Origin: Microdon myrmicae
Taxonomy: Eukaryota; Arthropoda; Insecta; Diptera; Syrphidae
Assembly (NCBI GenBank): GCA_963931805.1
Contig: OZ007497.1
Coordinates: 180,305,219 to 180,369,218, forward strand
Length of the DNA: 64,000 bases
Direction: 5' to 3'
In this document: positions 46,209 through 56,394 of the stretch, in pieces
How positions within the stretch are numbered: the stretch's first letter is position 1
How the letters are laid out: each line of letters opens with the position of its first letter
The notes under the pieces: generated by a model
What the model was told of the DNA's origin: nothing
Databases searched by the model: none
Seen by the model: only the letters and a program-made list of their open reading frames with translations
Made by a program: the position numbers and the translations under genes

Positions 46209-49200
46209 CATCATCATCATCATCATCGACACTACAACCGGGATCCCGTGTTGGCCTTATTTAACAAATCTCTCCACCGGTCCCGATTTCGAGCCGATGT
46301 CATCCAGTTTAGCACTCCCAGGCTCTGGGCGTCCTGATCTACGCCATCCCTCCATCGCAGACAAGGTCTGCCGCGCTGTCTCCTTCCATACATCCTGCCA
46401 CAAGAATTTTCCGGGCAGGCACCTCTTCGCTCATTCGAGCTAGGTGTCCCGCCCACCGGAGTCTACCGAGCTTGAGTTTTCTTACAATATGAGCTTCAAG
46501 GTAGATTGCGTACAACTCATGGTTGTAGCGTCTCCGGAATAGTCCTCCCTCACATACGGGGCCAACAATTCTCCTTATGACCTTTCTCTCGAACGCGGCC
46601 AAGAGTTCAGAGTGCCTTTTATTAAGCACCCAGGTTTCGGATCCATACATGAGTACTGGTAAGACCATTGTCTTGTACAGTAGTAGCTTGGATGTTCTGG
46701 ATAAATTTCGGGATTTAAAAAGCCTTGATAGACCATAGTAGGCTTTGTTGGATTTAATCAGCCGTTCGCGTATTTCTTCTTCCATATTGTTAACGCCTGA
46801 TACTATTGACCCAAGGTAGTTAAAGGATTGCACTACTTCAAATTCGTGCCCCACTACCCTGATAGTTTGACCAACGTTAGGTCTTCTCTTCGCAGAAGTT
46901 GCCACCATGTACTTGGTTTTCCTCTCATTAATGTGCAGTCCCAGCTTTGTGCCGCCTGCTCGATCTGGGTGAAGGATTCCTGTACCGCCGAATCGGTTCT
47001 ACCGATGATGTCGATGTCATCTGCGTAGGCAAATATCTGGCTGGACTTGGTGACAATAGTCCCTCTTGTTGTAACGCCAGAGTCACGGATTGCTTTCTCC
47101 AACGCCAGGTTGAAGAGGAGGCAGGCCAGACCGTCCCCTTGTCGGAGTCCATTATATATGTTTATTGGTTTGGACAGCAATCCCGCTACTTTTACTTGAC
47201 TAGTTACGTTGGTCATGGTCAACCTACAAAGCCGTCTCAATTTGTTTGGAATGCCGAATTCTCTCATGGCATTATATAGTTCTACCCTGGCTATGCTGTC
47301 GTAGGCGGCCTTGAAGTCTATAAACAGATGATATGGTGGAATCTTAAATTCCAGACATTTTTCCATCGCCTGCCTAAGGGTGAATATCTGAACAATTGCT
47401 GATTTGCCTGGGATGAAGCCACACTGATATTGACCAATGATGGCTTTGGTGTATGGGGATATCCGGTCTTCTAGGATAGTGGAGAGTATCTTATAGGTGG
47501 TACTCGCAATGTTATACCCCTATAGTTGCTGCACGTGTGATACCTCCTTTCTTATGTATGGAGCAAATTATACCACGACGCCAATCTTCCGGCATCCCCT
47601 CTTGCTCCCATACGTGCACCACGATCTCATGAATTGCGTGATGTAACGCTGTCACTCCTTGTTTGACCAGCTCAGCCGGTATCCTGTCACCTGCGGGGGC
47701 TTTATTTGATTTGAGCCGTCTTATGGCTTTTAATGTTTCCTCAATGCTTGGTGGCGGCAGCATTTGGTCTTGGAGCCTCCAATTCTTCGGTGAGCTGACC
47801 ATTTAGCAATTCATTGAAGTGCACTTCCCATTGCTCCAGAATGCCTTCAGGATCGGTGATCAGATTACCCTCTTTATTCTTGCAGTAAGTGCAGCGTGGT
47901 GTGTACCGCGTCATACTGCGGATTATTTGGTAGAACTTCCGCGCCTGGTGCGGACCTCGCTCTCTACTTTTCTCTATTTCATAGACAAGGTTTTTTTCCC
48001 AGGCACTTTTCTTTTGTCTGGGAAGTATTTTTTCGGATCTTCTGAGCTCTTTGTATTTCTCCTCGCGTACCCGCGTCCTATGAGACTGCTGCATTGCCCG
48101 GTATGCAGCATTCTTACGTTCAGGCGCTAGTTTGTACTCATCATCAAACCAGCCGTTCCGATCGCTACGACTACTGCCTAAGATGGAGTTGGCGGTACTA
48201 ATGACAGTATTCTTAAGGCGTATCCATTTCTCTTCTACGCTCGGCATTCTGGCCCCAGGACTTACTCTCCCTCCGTCGAGCTCTTCGAGGCCGAGTCTTA
48301 ACACATGACCAAAGGTGTTGCTGGTGTTCTCATTGCGTAAGGCAGCCGTGTTGATTCGAACCTGATCCGCGGTTGCAATACGTCTCCGTAAGGCAATCCG
48401 CGCTCGGAAAACTGTACCAACAAGATAGTGATCCGAGTCGACGTTGGCACCTCGGTACGTTCGCACCATCATCAAGCTCAAGGAATGGCGGCGATCTATC
48501 AGTACGTGGTCAATTTGGTTGCGAGTGGCTTCATCAGGTGATACCCAGGTGGCTTTGTGGATATCTTTACGCGGAAAGCTGGTACTCGCAACGACCAAGT
48601 TTTTCGATACTGCCAATTCGATGACTCGTATTCCATTGTCATTAGTGTTCTCATGCAAGCTATGGGAACCTGCGTAGTGCCTGAAAACCGGCTCCCGACC
48701 TATTTTCGCATTCAAATCCCCAAGAACGATTTTCACATCGTATCTTGGACAGGCATTGAGGGCCCGTTCGACGTTCTCATAGTATTCTTCTTTTTCGTCG
48801 TCAGGGGACTCCTCTGTAGGTCCGTGAACGTTTATGAGGCTTATGTTCTTAAATTTGCCTCGCACGCGAAGAGTGCATAGCCTTTCATTTATTGCATTAA
48901 AGCCGATGATGGCAGGCTTCAGTTTTTGGCTGACTAGAGAGCCTACCCCGACCACATGGTGTTTTGCGTGACAGCTGTAATAAATGTCATACTCTTTTCT
49001 TTGAAAAACACCACTCCCCGTCCATCTTATTTCTTGTAATGGTGTTATGTCAGCCTTATATTCGGACAGGGCATCGGCTAGCTGCTGTGCAGCTCGAACT
49101 CTGTATAGTGAGCATATGTTCCATGAAAAAATCCTTAAATCATTTAGCCATTTTCGTTTCCGTGGTCGTCTTCGTGTATCCGGTCCATATCCGAGGCTTG

Positions 49201-49439
49201 TTAAATTTGCCATAATAATTCATTTTTACGGGCCTGGTTATTAGCCTTGCGCCAACCTTTCTCAGGATGTCGCTGCATGCATTGGTTCACTACTTGGCGG
49301 GTGTCAAAGTAGCTATCCAGGGGTGTCACGTGGAGACTGCATGTCAACTTGGATTGAACAGGGACAAGGATCGTGCTGGCCTTCGCCGGGTTGAAGGCAA
49401 TCAGAGACTTTGCCCTGTATGTTCGCACCCATCCCCCCT
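46209..49439 (-). mobile_element. RTE-clade LINE, copy C, full length
   Basis: A 3.23-kb element flanked by a perfect 10-bp TSD GTCGAATGAT (46199-46208 and 49440-49449). Read on the minus strand it starts AGGGGGGATGGGTGCGAAC, has a ~225-bp leader, one long coding region, and ends at the stop codon almost directly followed by GTGCCGATGATG repeats (GAT tail). The same start is seen in the 325-bp derivative at 34703. This is the reference copy for the RTE family here. The leader also contains an upstream open frame (49455-49201). Confidence 0.95.
46232..49213 (-). pseudogene. RTE endonuclease-reverse transcriptase (frameshifted)
   Basis: One ORF is expected: an AP-endonuclease that nicks the target, then a reverse transcriptase that copies the RNA there. 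From 49213 the endonuclease shows LRIFSWNICSLY (catalytic Asn), TPLQEIRWTGSG (Glu), IVLGDLNAKIGREP, IDHVLIDRRH and DSDHYLVG (His), followed by a basic linker. RT motifs include the KSNKAPAGDRIPAEL segment (~47700-47655), LFIDFKAAYDSIARVELYNA, NGLRQGDGLACLLFN, AYADDIDIIGR and YLGSIVSGVNN, ending AGCMEGD/AKTGSRL-type. Frameshifts occur near 47765, 47520, 46945 and 46400, so no complete protein is made. Catalytic residues of both domains are otherwise present. Confidence 0.93.
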
Positions 49440-49449
49440 GTCGAATGAT

Positions 49450-49625
49450 GTGCAAGTATTATTCACCTCGCTGAGACATGCAACTGAAAAGATTCATGAC
49501 CGAGCGCAATGTTGATTGGCCAATGACCCTGCAAATACAAAATCCAAATTTCATCCCTAATTGGGATTAGTCGCTACTCAATCACAACCGCGGTAGGTTA
49601 CGCCGCCGCTCTGGAAGAAAGAAAA
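49450..49625 (-). repeat. Hairpin repeat, copy 2 (right part)
   Basis: After the RTE, similarity to the inverse of ~37440-37600 resumes: AATTTCATCCCTAATT, then ACTAGTCGCTA-like TTAGTCGCTACTCAATC and GTAGGTTACGCCGCCGCTC. This supports RTE insertion into a pre-existing copy. Confidence 0.5.
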
Positions 49626-49629
49626 AACA

Positions 49630-50363
49630 ACAAAAAAAACATAAGTTCACGGACTTTTAATCAGTCAAATCTCAACCATCGATTTTTATTACGAGTCTGT
49701 CGCGTTTTATTTTGGAGTCTCTGACCGGAATTAAAAAAAGGAAACAAAAGGACTAATAATGTTATGATGGTGATGCGTTTATTTCGAAATTCAAGTGCCT
49801 AAAACCTATAAAAACAAAAACAAATATATGTATACAAAGCAACAAAATCTATTTAAACTCAATAGATGTCAAATAACTGAATTTTAAATTTCCCATGCTA
49901 TAGTCGTTAATGTCAAAGACAAAAAAAAAAAAAAAAAAAACATTAAAGTAAGCAGTGATAGTGAATGTAATTTATAAAAAAAAATGTTAAGTAAAACCAA
50001 ATAAAAAAACATCTATACAACACAACAACCCCTGTGCGTTAATTATTCTTCCCGTCTTCCTGTGAACAATTTTTCGTTGGACAAGTGTTGGGGCATTAGT
50101 AAACTTAGTGCCCGTGTCTTGGCAACAATACTTTCACCCCCACACTTTTATTTTATATTTTACACTTTTTCGGAGGGCAATGGCAGTGGGGGAGTTTACC
50201 ATGTAACAACTTTTACCGTAACGGTATTCGAGCCCTGACAGAAAGATGGGAAAAAGTTGTAGCTAGCGATGGGCAATACTTCGAATGATTTATTTGTAAC
50301 CATTTGTTTACAATGAAGTAGCATTTTCATAAAAAAACAGCGAGAACTTAATTGCCCACTTTA
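49630..50363. other. No recognised feature
   Basis: A-rich and T-rich runs, including an A run at 49921-49940. No coding signature. Confidence 0.35.
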
Positions 50364-50381
50364 TATATATATAGTATGAAT

Positions 50382-50428
<47 letters not shown>

Positions 50429-50438
50429 GTATATATAT

Positions 50439-50474
<36 letters not shown>
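50364..50474. repeat. (TA)n microsatellite at the 3' side of the intact LINE
   Basis: TA repeats with GTA and AATATG interruptions run directly into the poly-T (poly(A) on the element strand) of the LINE. Confidence 0.9.
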
Positions 50475-50491
<17 letters not shown>

Positions 50492-50926
50492 ACAACATTT
50501 TTTATTTTTCTTTTTATATTCTTAATTTCTAAATTAAAGGCTAGACAAAAAATGCTTAAATTCTAGCTTAATTATCTTATATAATAACTTACTGGTCCTT
50601 CGCAGACGCTCTAAGCTAAACATTACTTAACATTTGTATAATTTGCCTTTCGGCGACAGAACTTTGTGGCAGTACTGATATTTAGTTGAAATACAAAGAA
50701 AAATTTGAAAAACTTTGTCAATTTTTTGTTTTGTTTTTTTTTTTCTTAAAATTTAACTTACTTAACTTACCTACTTTTTTTTTTTTTTTTTTTTTTCTTT
50801 TCTTTATGTACAAGCACTTAACCTAACTTAACTTAAATCTTATACTACCCTAATTCTAGAAAAGCTAAGCCTATGTAAGCTAGCTGATAATAGTATGATT
50901 TTTTACCGACTTTGGTACCCAGGTCT

Positions 50927-53900
50927 TTATATGCCATTCAACCACCAGAACTGTTGACGCTGTCTAATACTATCGTCCCGGTCTCTGCGGGAGATAGCCC
51001 TACTGAAGCGCAGGAGCTCTTCTTCGGTGCGCGCTACTTCCCGGTCGTAGCACAATCGCCCGTCTACAGATGATCTACTTACATGATAGATCAGCGGAAT
51101 TCCGGATCTATCCTGTATAAGCCCTTTCATATCCAAGTCAAGGAACGCCTCTGGTGGAACAAAGCCGTTGCGACGCACGCTCTCATAGTACAAGGTGTTT
51201 GGATAATAAGCCCCGAAAATTAGGTCATTGGACGAGCTTATTGCTCTCGCAATATGTCCTCTGATTAATTTAATCATAAAATTATCCACCCTATTTATGC
51301 ACGCTTCATTATATAAAGTCTCATTTGAGTAATACTTTTTATAGTCCGATTCCGGTGTCCGATATAATCTGAGACAACTTCTGAGACACTTTCTTTCGAA
51401 CACCCGAATCTTTTCTATCAAATTTGGACCTATGTTGAACCATACTGGGCAACCATATATGAGCATTGGCCTGATTAGCGTCATGTAGCATATGACTTTT
51501 ACCCTGCTGTCAAGTTGGCTACTATGAAATAGCCTCCTTGTCATAGCAAAAGTTTTCCTCGCTTTGAGCAAAGCAGCCTCTACATGTCTGTTGAAATACA
51601 GATATTGGTCTAGCCAGATGCCCAGGTATTTAACTAAACTCTTGGTTTCCAGTTTATCTCCATGCGGTCCCACGATAACTAGCTTTCGCCAGTTTTTCCT
51701 TGTGTCGTACGTGGCTTTATATAATGGAGTTCTAAATAGGATGGCTTCACATTTCTGGAAGTTGATCTTAAGTTTCCAGTCATCGCAATAGCGCTGCACT
51801 TTGTTGAAGTCTCGCTGTATTAACCTATTTATGATCGCAACTTTCGGAGCTGTTCTGTAAATTATGAGATCGTCTGCGTACGCAATAGCCTGCGGAAGTG
51901 CATCTAATAAGTCGCTAATGTAAATGTTAAAAAGAATCGGAGAGAGTACCGCGCCCTGTTGCAAGCCATTCTTGATATTATACGTTTTATTAGAGGTCAC
52001 ATTACCACTTTTGACCACGAACCTCCTGTCCTTTGACATATCGTAAAGTACATATAGTAAAGGCTTATGTATGCCATATCTGACCAGTTTGTAATACAAC
52101 CCTTCGATCCAGACAGTATCAAAGGCTTTTTCCAAGTCGATCAGACAGGCACCTGTGCATTGGTTCCTACATTTATTCCATTGTATGTCGGAGACCAGTT
52201 TAGCTGCGGCATGTGTGGATTCATGACCCGCCCTAAAGCCAAACTGGTTATTTGGAATAATGCTATTGTCGTCTACCCATTTTAGCAGAGCTTTGTTAAT
52301 GATTTTTTCAAATACTTTACTGATGCTTGGGAGTAAACTTATCGAACGCATGTTCATTGGGTTTGTACAGTCTTTGCCCTTTTTTGGGATGGGCTGAATG
52401 ATAGCCGTTTTCCAACGCGCGGGATAATATGCATTATTCAACGCCTTGTTAAACAGGACCGTGTATATATCTATTGCCTTTGGGGGCAGGTTCTTGAGTA
52501 CGATGTTAGGTACTCCATCTATTCCCACTGACTTTTTGCTTCTTAATGAGTCGAAGATACTCTGGATTCCTTCCCTTGTGATTAAAAGGCAATTAGCCCC
52601 ACCATTGGCATTAATGCCAATTGCCAGATTATCGTCACTGAATTCCGTAAAACCAGGATTCTCCGATTGCCAATGTGAAATTTCATTCCGGAGGTGCAGG
52701 TGATTCAGTCGAATTCTGTCCTCCAGGTCATGGTTTCGGTGAATGCTTTCATTCACCTTGTACATTTCCTGAAAGACAGCTCCCACAGCGTTCGCCTTCT
52801 CCAAAGGATCTTCGATCACGAAGAGCTCACTGTTGAGGATAGCGTTCTCTGTATCTATGCCAATGTTGGTTAGCAGCTGCTTGTTTACCTCGGTACGTGG
52901 AATTTGGAGACACTGAATCTCGTTTTGATTATTTCTCCTGAATATTTTATTTATTTGTGGGAACATATTCGGGTTATTAGTTTTTATAGCTCGAATTCTG
53001 TTGTTCCAATACAAATTTGTTGCTAATCTATAATTAGCTTTAAGTAATTGTTGGAGGTTTTTTAATTGAGATTTCAGTGATATTATCTCCTGGTCTTGTC
53101 TGTCTGTAAACTGTCTGTGTAATTGTTTTAATTTCGATAGCAGTCTGCTCTTTTTCTTGTGGAGTGCGTTTATTGTTGCGTTTCTGTACATGTTAATGTG
53201 ATCTGTAACTGTTGTTTTGGGAATTGTTTTGTCCATTGTTCGTTTTACGGTTTCGTCCATTGGTTGAATGTATTTGTCGATTTCGTCAATTGACAGGTTT
53301 CTGTTTACTGGCAGATTCAAGTCATTCGAACGAAGTTCTCTTGTTAATGATCTGGTGAACCGCGGCCATCGCATTGCCCTGTAGTTATAGGGTTGCGGAA
53401 TCACGAATTCCTCCAGATCTGCGAGCTCGTTCGGAAGCTCTATTACTGCCGTGAATGCACAGTGGTCGCTGTCGTATTCAATTGTCCGTAAACAGTTTGT
53501 GTTTCGTCTGTTGGTGTTAAGTAATCTCAGTCGTGAGTCGATTAGCAAGATATCTAAGAACGATCTACCTCTGGGGAACGATGGATATTTCGTAGCTAGC
53601 AGGTCAGTTCTATATTCAATATGATACTGATCTAACCATCCAGCCAACTGATTTCCTCTGGCATTAGATATATAATTTCCCCAATGTCTATGCTTGGCGT
53701 TCATATCTCCCCCTAGGATAAAGTAATTTTTGTCCAGGTGCAATTGTAAGCATCGAAAGAGTGTCTCGAGCTCAGCTATAAATAGGTTTTGTTGGTGCTC
53801 CTCAGGTGCGTAGACCGCAATCGCATACAAACCCCTTCCTTGCTGAAGGGGTATGCGGACGATACAGGCTTCCAGCACCCGGAACCTGCGCACTTCTCCA

Positions 53901-54175
53901 CTATATATTACTTTATGATTGATCCCTTTTCTAATAAAGATTGCGACACCCCCCCCTTGAGAGGAGTTAGGTCGATCTCTTCGTATAATATCGTAGTTTT
54001 TATGTCCTATCTTATGTCTCTGGTTTAACTTTGTTTCCCCCGCCAGAAGTACATCAGGTTGTTCCTCTTGCAACAGGTTAAAAAGATTGGCTCTTCTCTC
54101 AGTTCTTATTAGTGAATTTACATTCACGACAAGAGTTTTTATTGATGTTGTGGTTAGAGGGTTTATATCGACTTG
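50927..54175 (-). CDS. LINE ORF2: endonuclease-reverse transcriptase
   Basis: About 1080 codons are open without interruption. The N-terminal AP-endonuclease has INxLTT-like lead-in, VNVNSLIRTERRANLFNLL, a LLAGETKLN motif (Glu), GGDMNAKHRHWGN (~residue 140) and IEYDSDHCAFTAV (His). The central RT has IIQPIPKKGKDC, NQFGFRAGHESTHAAAK, ACLIDLEKAFDTVW (motif A), NGLQQGAVLSPILFN, and active site AYADDLIIYR (~residue 749). The thumb motif KYLGIWLDQYLYFNRHV and LIYGCPVWFNIG follow. No RNase H domain or zinc knuckle is apparent at the C-terminus. Role: nicks target DNA and primes cDNA synthesis from the element RNA. No AUG lies between the frame's opening at 54175 and the conserved VNVNS start. The first candidate is a GTG at 54127. 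The frame opens 12 nt before the ORF1 stop, in the -1 frame, so translation must depend on coupling to ORF1. Confidence 0.93.
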   Translation of the reverse strand, partial: QVDINPLTTTSIKTLVVNVNSLIRTERRANLFNLLQEEQPDVLLAGETKLNQRHKIGHKNYDIIRRDRPNSSQGGGVAIFIRKGINHKVIYSGEVRRFRVLEACIVRIPLQQGRGLYAIAVYAPEEHQQNLFIAELETLFRCLQLHLDKNYFILGGDMNAKHRHWGNYISNARGNQLAGWLDQYHIEYRTDLLATKYPSFPRGRSFLDILLIDSRLRLLNTNRRNTNCLRTIEYDSDHCAFTAVIELPNELADLEEFVIPQPYNYRAMRWPRFTRSLTRELRSNDLNLPVNRNLSIDEIDKYIQPMDETVKRTMDKTIPKTTVTDHINMYRNATINALHKKKSRLLSKLKQLHRQFTDRQDQEIISLKSQLKNLQQLLKANYRLATNLYWNNRIRAIKTNNPNMFPQINKIFRRNNQNEIQCLQIPRTEVNKQLLTNIGIDTENAILNSELFVIEDPLEKANAVGAVFQEMYKVNESIHRNHDLEDRIRLNHLHLRNEISHWQSENPGFTEFSDDNLAIGINANGGANCLLITREGIQSIFDSLRSKKSVGIDGVPNIVLKNLPPKAIDIYTVLFNKALNNAYYPARWKTAIIQPIPKKGKDCTNPMNMRSISLLPSISKVFEKIINKALLKWVDDNSIIPNNQFGFRAGHESTHAAAKLVSDIQWNKCRNQCTGACLIDLEKAFDTVWIEGLYYKLVRYGIHKPLLYVLYDMSKDRRFVVKSGNVTSNKTYNIKNGLQQGAVLSPILFNIYISDLLDALPQAIAYADDLIIYRTAPKVAIINRLIQRDFNKVQRYCDDWKLKINFQKCEAILFRTPLYKATYDTRKNWRKLVIVGPHGDKLETKSLVKYLGIWLDQYLYFNRHVEAALLKARKTFAMTRRLFHSSQLDSRVKVICYMTLIRPMLIYGCPVWFNIGPNLIEKIRVFERKCLRSCLRLYRTPESDYKKYYSNETLYNEACINRVDNFMIKLIRGHIARAISSSNDLIFGAYYPNTLYYESVRRNGFVPPEAFLDLDMKGLIQDRSGIPLIYHVSRSSVDGRLCYDREVARTEEELLRFSRAISRRDRDDSIRQRQQFWWLNGI

Positions 54176-55722
54176 TTATTTAGATTGGGGAAATGCGAGT
54201 AGATCTCGTTTATTTGGCTTTGTAGCTGTGTCATCTGTCTCTGCAGATTGAGCAGGATTGCGAAAACGTCCGCTTGCGGTGTTGTTTCAGTCCGCGTGGG
54301 AGTATTTGCGGCTACCTGTGATGTAGCCTGATTTGGTGTTCTCCCACCCGAAGCAACTTGTGCGTACGACCGCTGCGATGTTACGGGCATTGTTGTAGTA
54401 CGAGCTGGCTCTGTGTTTTTTTGCCGGGTCACACTTCTTGCCATTATTTCTCGGAATTTAGGACATCCTCGATAGTTAGCGGGGTGTCCCTCATTCCGAC
54501 ACACTGCGCACTTTAGAAGGGCTTTGTCTTCTACCCTTTCTTTTCCCAGAGGGCATTCTTCTGCCTTATGGTCCTTTCCGCATTTTACGCAACGGCGCTG
54601 CATTTCACAGTTAGCCGCCGAGTGGCCAAACCTTTGACAACGTACACATTGCAGGATGTCTCTGCTTTTTTTTAATTTGTCCCATGTGACCATTTGATGA
54701 TCCAAGACTGTAATTTTTCTTAGACCACCAATCCTACTGTTGGGTGTTAATTGCACCAAAAAGAAGGGTAGCTTGCGGTTTTCCCTTCTTGCCTTGGGTG
54801 TGGTGAATGGTTTTACCGCGGTAAACTCGAGATCTTCGTGCTTCAGGTTTTGAAGCATTTCGAGCAGAACCTCCGGTTCCATTTCAGGGTCGACACCCTT
54901 TAATAGAACCGTTACGCTCTTCGTTTGTTTCGGCGTGAACGAGTAAAATTCCGCGGTGGCTCTTTTTAAGACCTCTTTAATTTTGTCGTGGTCTGCCACC
55001 GTATATGTTTGAATGGCGTGCCTGTTACCCGTCAGTCTTTTAACTGCAAAATTGTTACCTATGGCTAGCTTACAAAGACTTACCAATTCCTTACAGTCAA
55101 CATCTATGGTGTTGATTGGTGGCATCTTTATTTTTCCGCTGTTATTGTTGCTTTGCTGCTGCTGTGTTGCTTGCTGGTTCGTTGATCGCTTTTGTGTTGA
55201 TTGTTGCTGTTGCTGTTGCTGTTGATGGTGCTGATGTTGAAGTTGATGTTGCTGTTGATGGTGATGGTGAAATTGTTGCTGTTGGCCGACTTTTGGCTTT
55301 AGCTTTTGTAGTTGTTGCTGGTTTTGTTCTTGTTCGAGCGCCGCTATTTTTTTCTTTCGGCGTCTCTCTTGTAATCGGGCTCTTGCCATCGCCAGTTTCG
55401 CCTCCAATTCACTTATCTCTTCCTCTTCATCCTCAGACTCTGAGGATGCAAGAGAAGCGAATGAATTATTAGCCCCATATATGTTAAAATTGGAGGGGAA
55501 GGGAAGCTCACTGTCGTCCGCCAATTGTTGATCTCCTTTATCCATCGTCAATTTCGCGGTTTTGCTTCGCGTCACAATGGAGTTTTTCGGGGCGCCTTTT
55601 CGTTTGTGCGTTGTCGTGTTTTTATCGTCGTCCGTGTTCATTCTGGTTCTTTCCAGTTTGTTTTCATTAAAAAAAAAACAAAGTCGACCTTTTGAACCAC
55701 GGCGAGTTGATTTCTCCTGCAA
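54163..55722 (-). CDS. LINE ORF1: gag-like nucleic-acid-binding protein
   Basis: The frame is open for 519 codons. I prefer the second Met (residue 28, ATG at 55639-55641), because the first 27 residues cross a homopolymer and look like leader. Features from the first Met: acidic patch ~93-103; a charged, likely coiled-coil helix ~103-140 (ELEAKLAMARARLQERRRKK); a Gln/His-rich tract ~147-175; an RRM-like/PRE_C2HC region ~260-355; three CCHC-type knuckles, CVRCQRFGHSAANC (359-372), CVKCGKDHKAEEC (378-390) and CAVCRNEGHPANYRGC (405-420); and a short C-terminal helix NLQRQMTQLQSQINEIYSHF. Family role: binds and packages element RNA into RNPs. It ends 35 nt before the first candidate ORF2 start. 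Confidence 0.9.
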   Translation of the reverse strand: MQEKSTRRGSKGRLCFFFNENKLERTRMNTDDDKNTTTHKRKGAPKNSIVTRSKTAKLTMDKGDQQLADDSELPFPSNFNIYGANNSFASLASSESEDEEEEISELEAKLAMARARLQERRRKKKIAALEQEQNQQQLQKLKPKVGQQQQFHHHHQQQHQLQHQHHQQQQQQQQSTQKRSTNQQATQQQQSNNNSGKIKMPPINTIDVDCKELVSLCKLAIGNNFAVKRLTGNRHAIQTYTVADHDKIKEVLKRATAEFYSFTPKQTKSVTVLLKGVDPEMEPEVLLEMLQNLKHEDLEFTAVKPFTTPKARRENRKLPFFLVQLTPNSRIGGLRKITVLDHQMVTWDKLKKSRDILQCVRCQRFGHSAANCEMQRRCVKCGKDHKAEECPLGKERVEDKALLKCAVCRNEGHPANYRGCPKFREIMARSVTRQKNTEPARTTTMPVTSQRSYAQVASGGRTPNQATSQVAANTPTRTETTPQADVFAILLNLQRQMTQLQSQINEIYSHFPNLNNKSI

Positions 55723-55799
55723 GCTGAGTTGAACTCGCCTACCGCCTGCTAAGAGTCAGTAAGCTTGCACTCGCGCCAAACGACGATTTAAAGATTGCT

Positions 55800-56140
55800 T
55801 TCTTAACAAGCAATATATTGTTTGTTTTAATTTTCGCGTTTGCGACCGAAGTGTTATCTTTTTATTGTTTTTGTTTTTATTGTCTCGAACACTTTTTGCA
55901 CCTCACTCAACTGTTTTTATATGCACTTATTTTGATTTTATTTAATGCATTTATACCGGTACACCGGGTAAATACAGAGTGCTTAACGAGCAATATATTT
56001 TAATTTTTGTTTTTTGCGCTTGCGACCGAGGTGATATATTATGTTTCTTATAGTTGATTATTATTCTATTTTTCGCACTTCACTGCAATATGCACATTTG
56101 CTTTTAGGTTTTATTTTAATTTATGTGTTTTTAATTCACT
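55800..56140 (-). promoter_or_regulatory. LINE 5' leader with ~180-bp tandem units
   Basis: Two diverged units are seen. CTTAACAAGCAATATATT with GCGACCGAAGTG (from ~55801) recurs as CTTAACGAGCAATATATT with GCGACCGAGGTG (from ~55982). Each is followed by a CACTT...TATGCAC segment. Since they precede ORF1 they may contain the internal promoter; that role is inferred. Confidence 0.55.
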
Positions 56141-56345
56141 TAGTATTTACAATTAAGTTTTTACGTTTATTATTTGTTTTGTTTGGTTTCTGAATTTCAT
56201 TGTTTTGACTATCTTCACTGTTTTAATTTGGTCACCACATGTCTATTGAATTTAAACTTTTGGCGTGAACTCGAGTATATTTATTGTTTGTCGCGCTTGT
56301 TACATTAATATTTAGTTTACTGGTGTGTCCTTGTTGTCTTTTGTT

Positions 56346-56348
<3 letters not shown>

Positions 56349-56384
<36 letters not shown>

Positions 56385-56394
56385 TATATATATA
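56349..56394. repeat. (TA)n microsatellite at the 5' side of the LINE
   Basis: TA repeats with one CA interruption between the LINE leader and a mariner end. Confidence 0.9.

Larger units (their letters stand above)
50475..56345 (-). mobile_element. LOA/Jockey-like LINE, apparently intact
   Basis: A ~5.9-kb non-LTR retrotransposon with, on the minus strand, a ~620-bp leader containing diverged ~180-bp tandem units, ORF1, ORF2, a ~435-bp 3' UTR rich in T/A runs, and a ~17-nt A tail (T run 50475-50491). (TA)n lies on both sides, so it probably inserted into a TA microsatellite. A TSD cannot be read and the 5' limit is approximate. Both ORFs are open throughout, unlike every other element in the window, which suggests recent activity. 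Confidence 0.85.

Noticed and set aside
54163..54178. Canonical -1 ribosomal frameshift site between LINE ORF1 and ORF2
   Set aside because: The overlap contains no X XXY YYZ heptamer in the ORF1 frame; reinitiation is a better guess.
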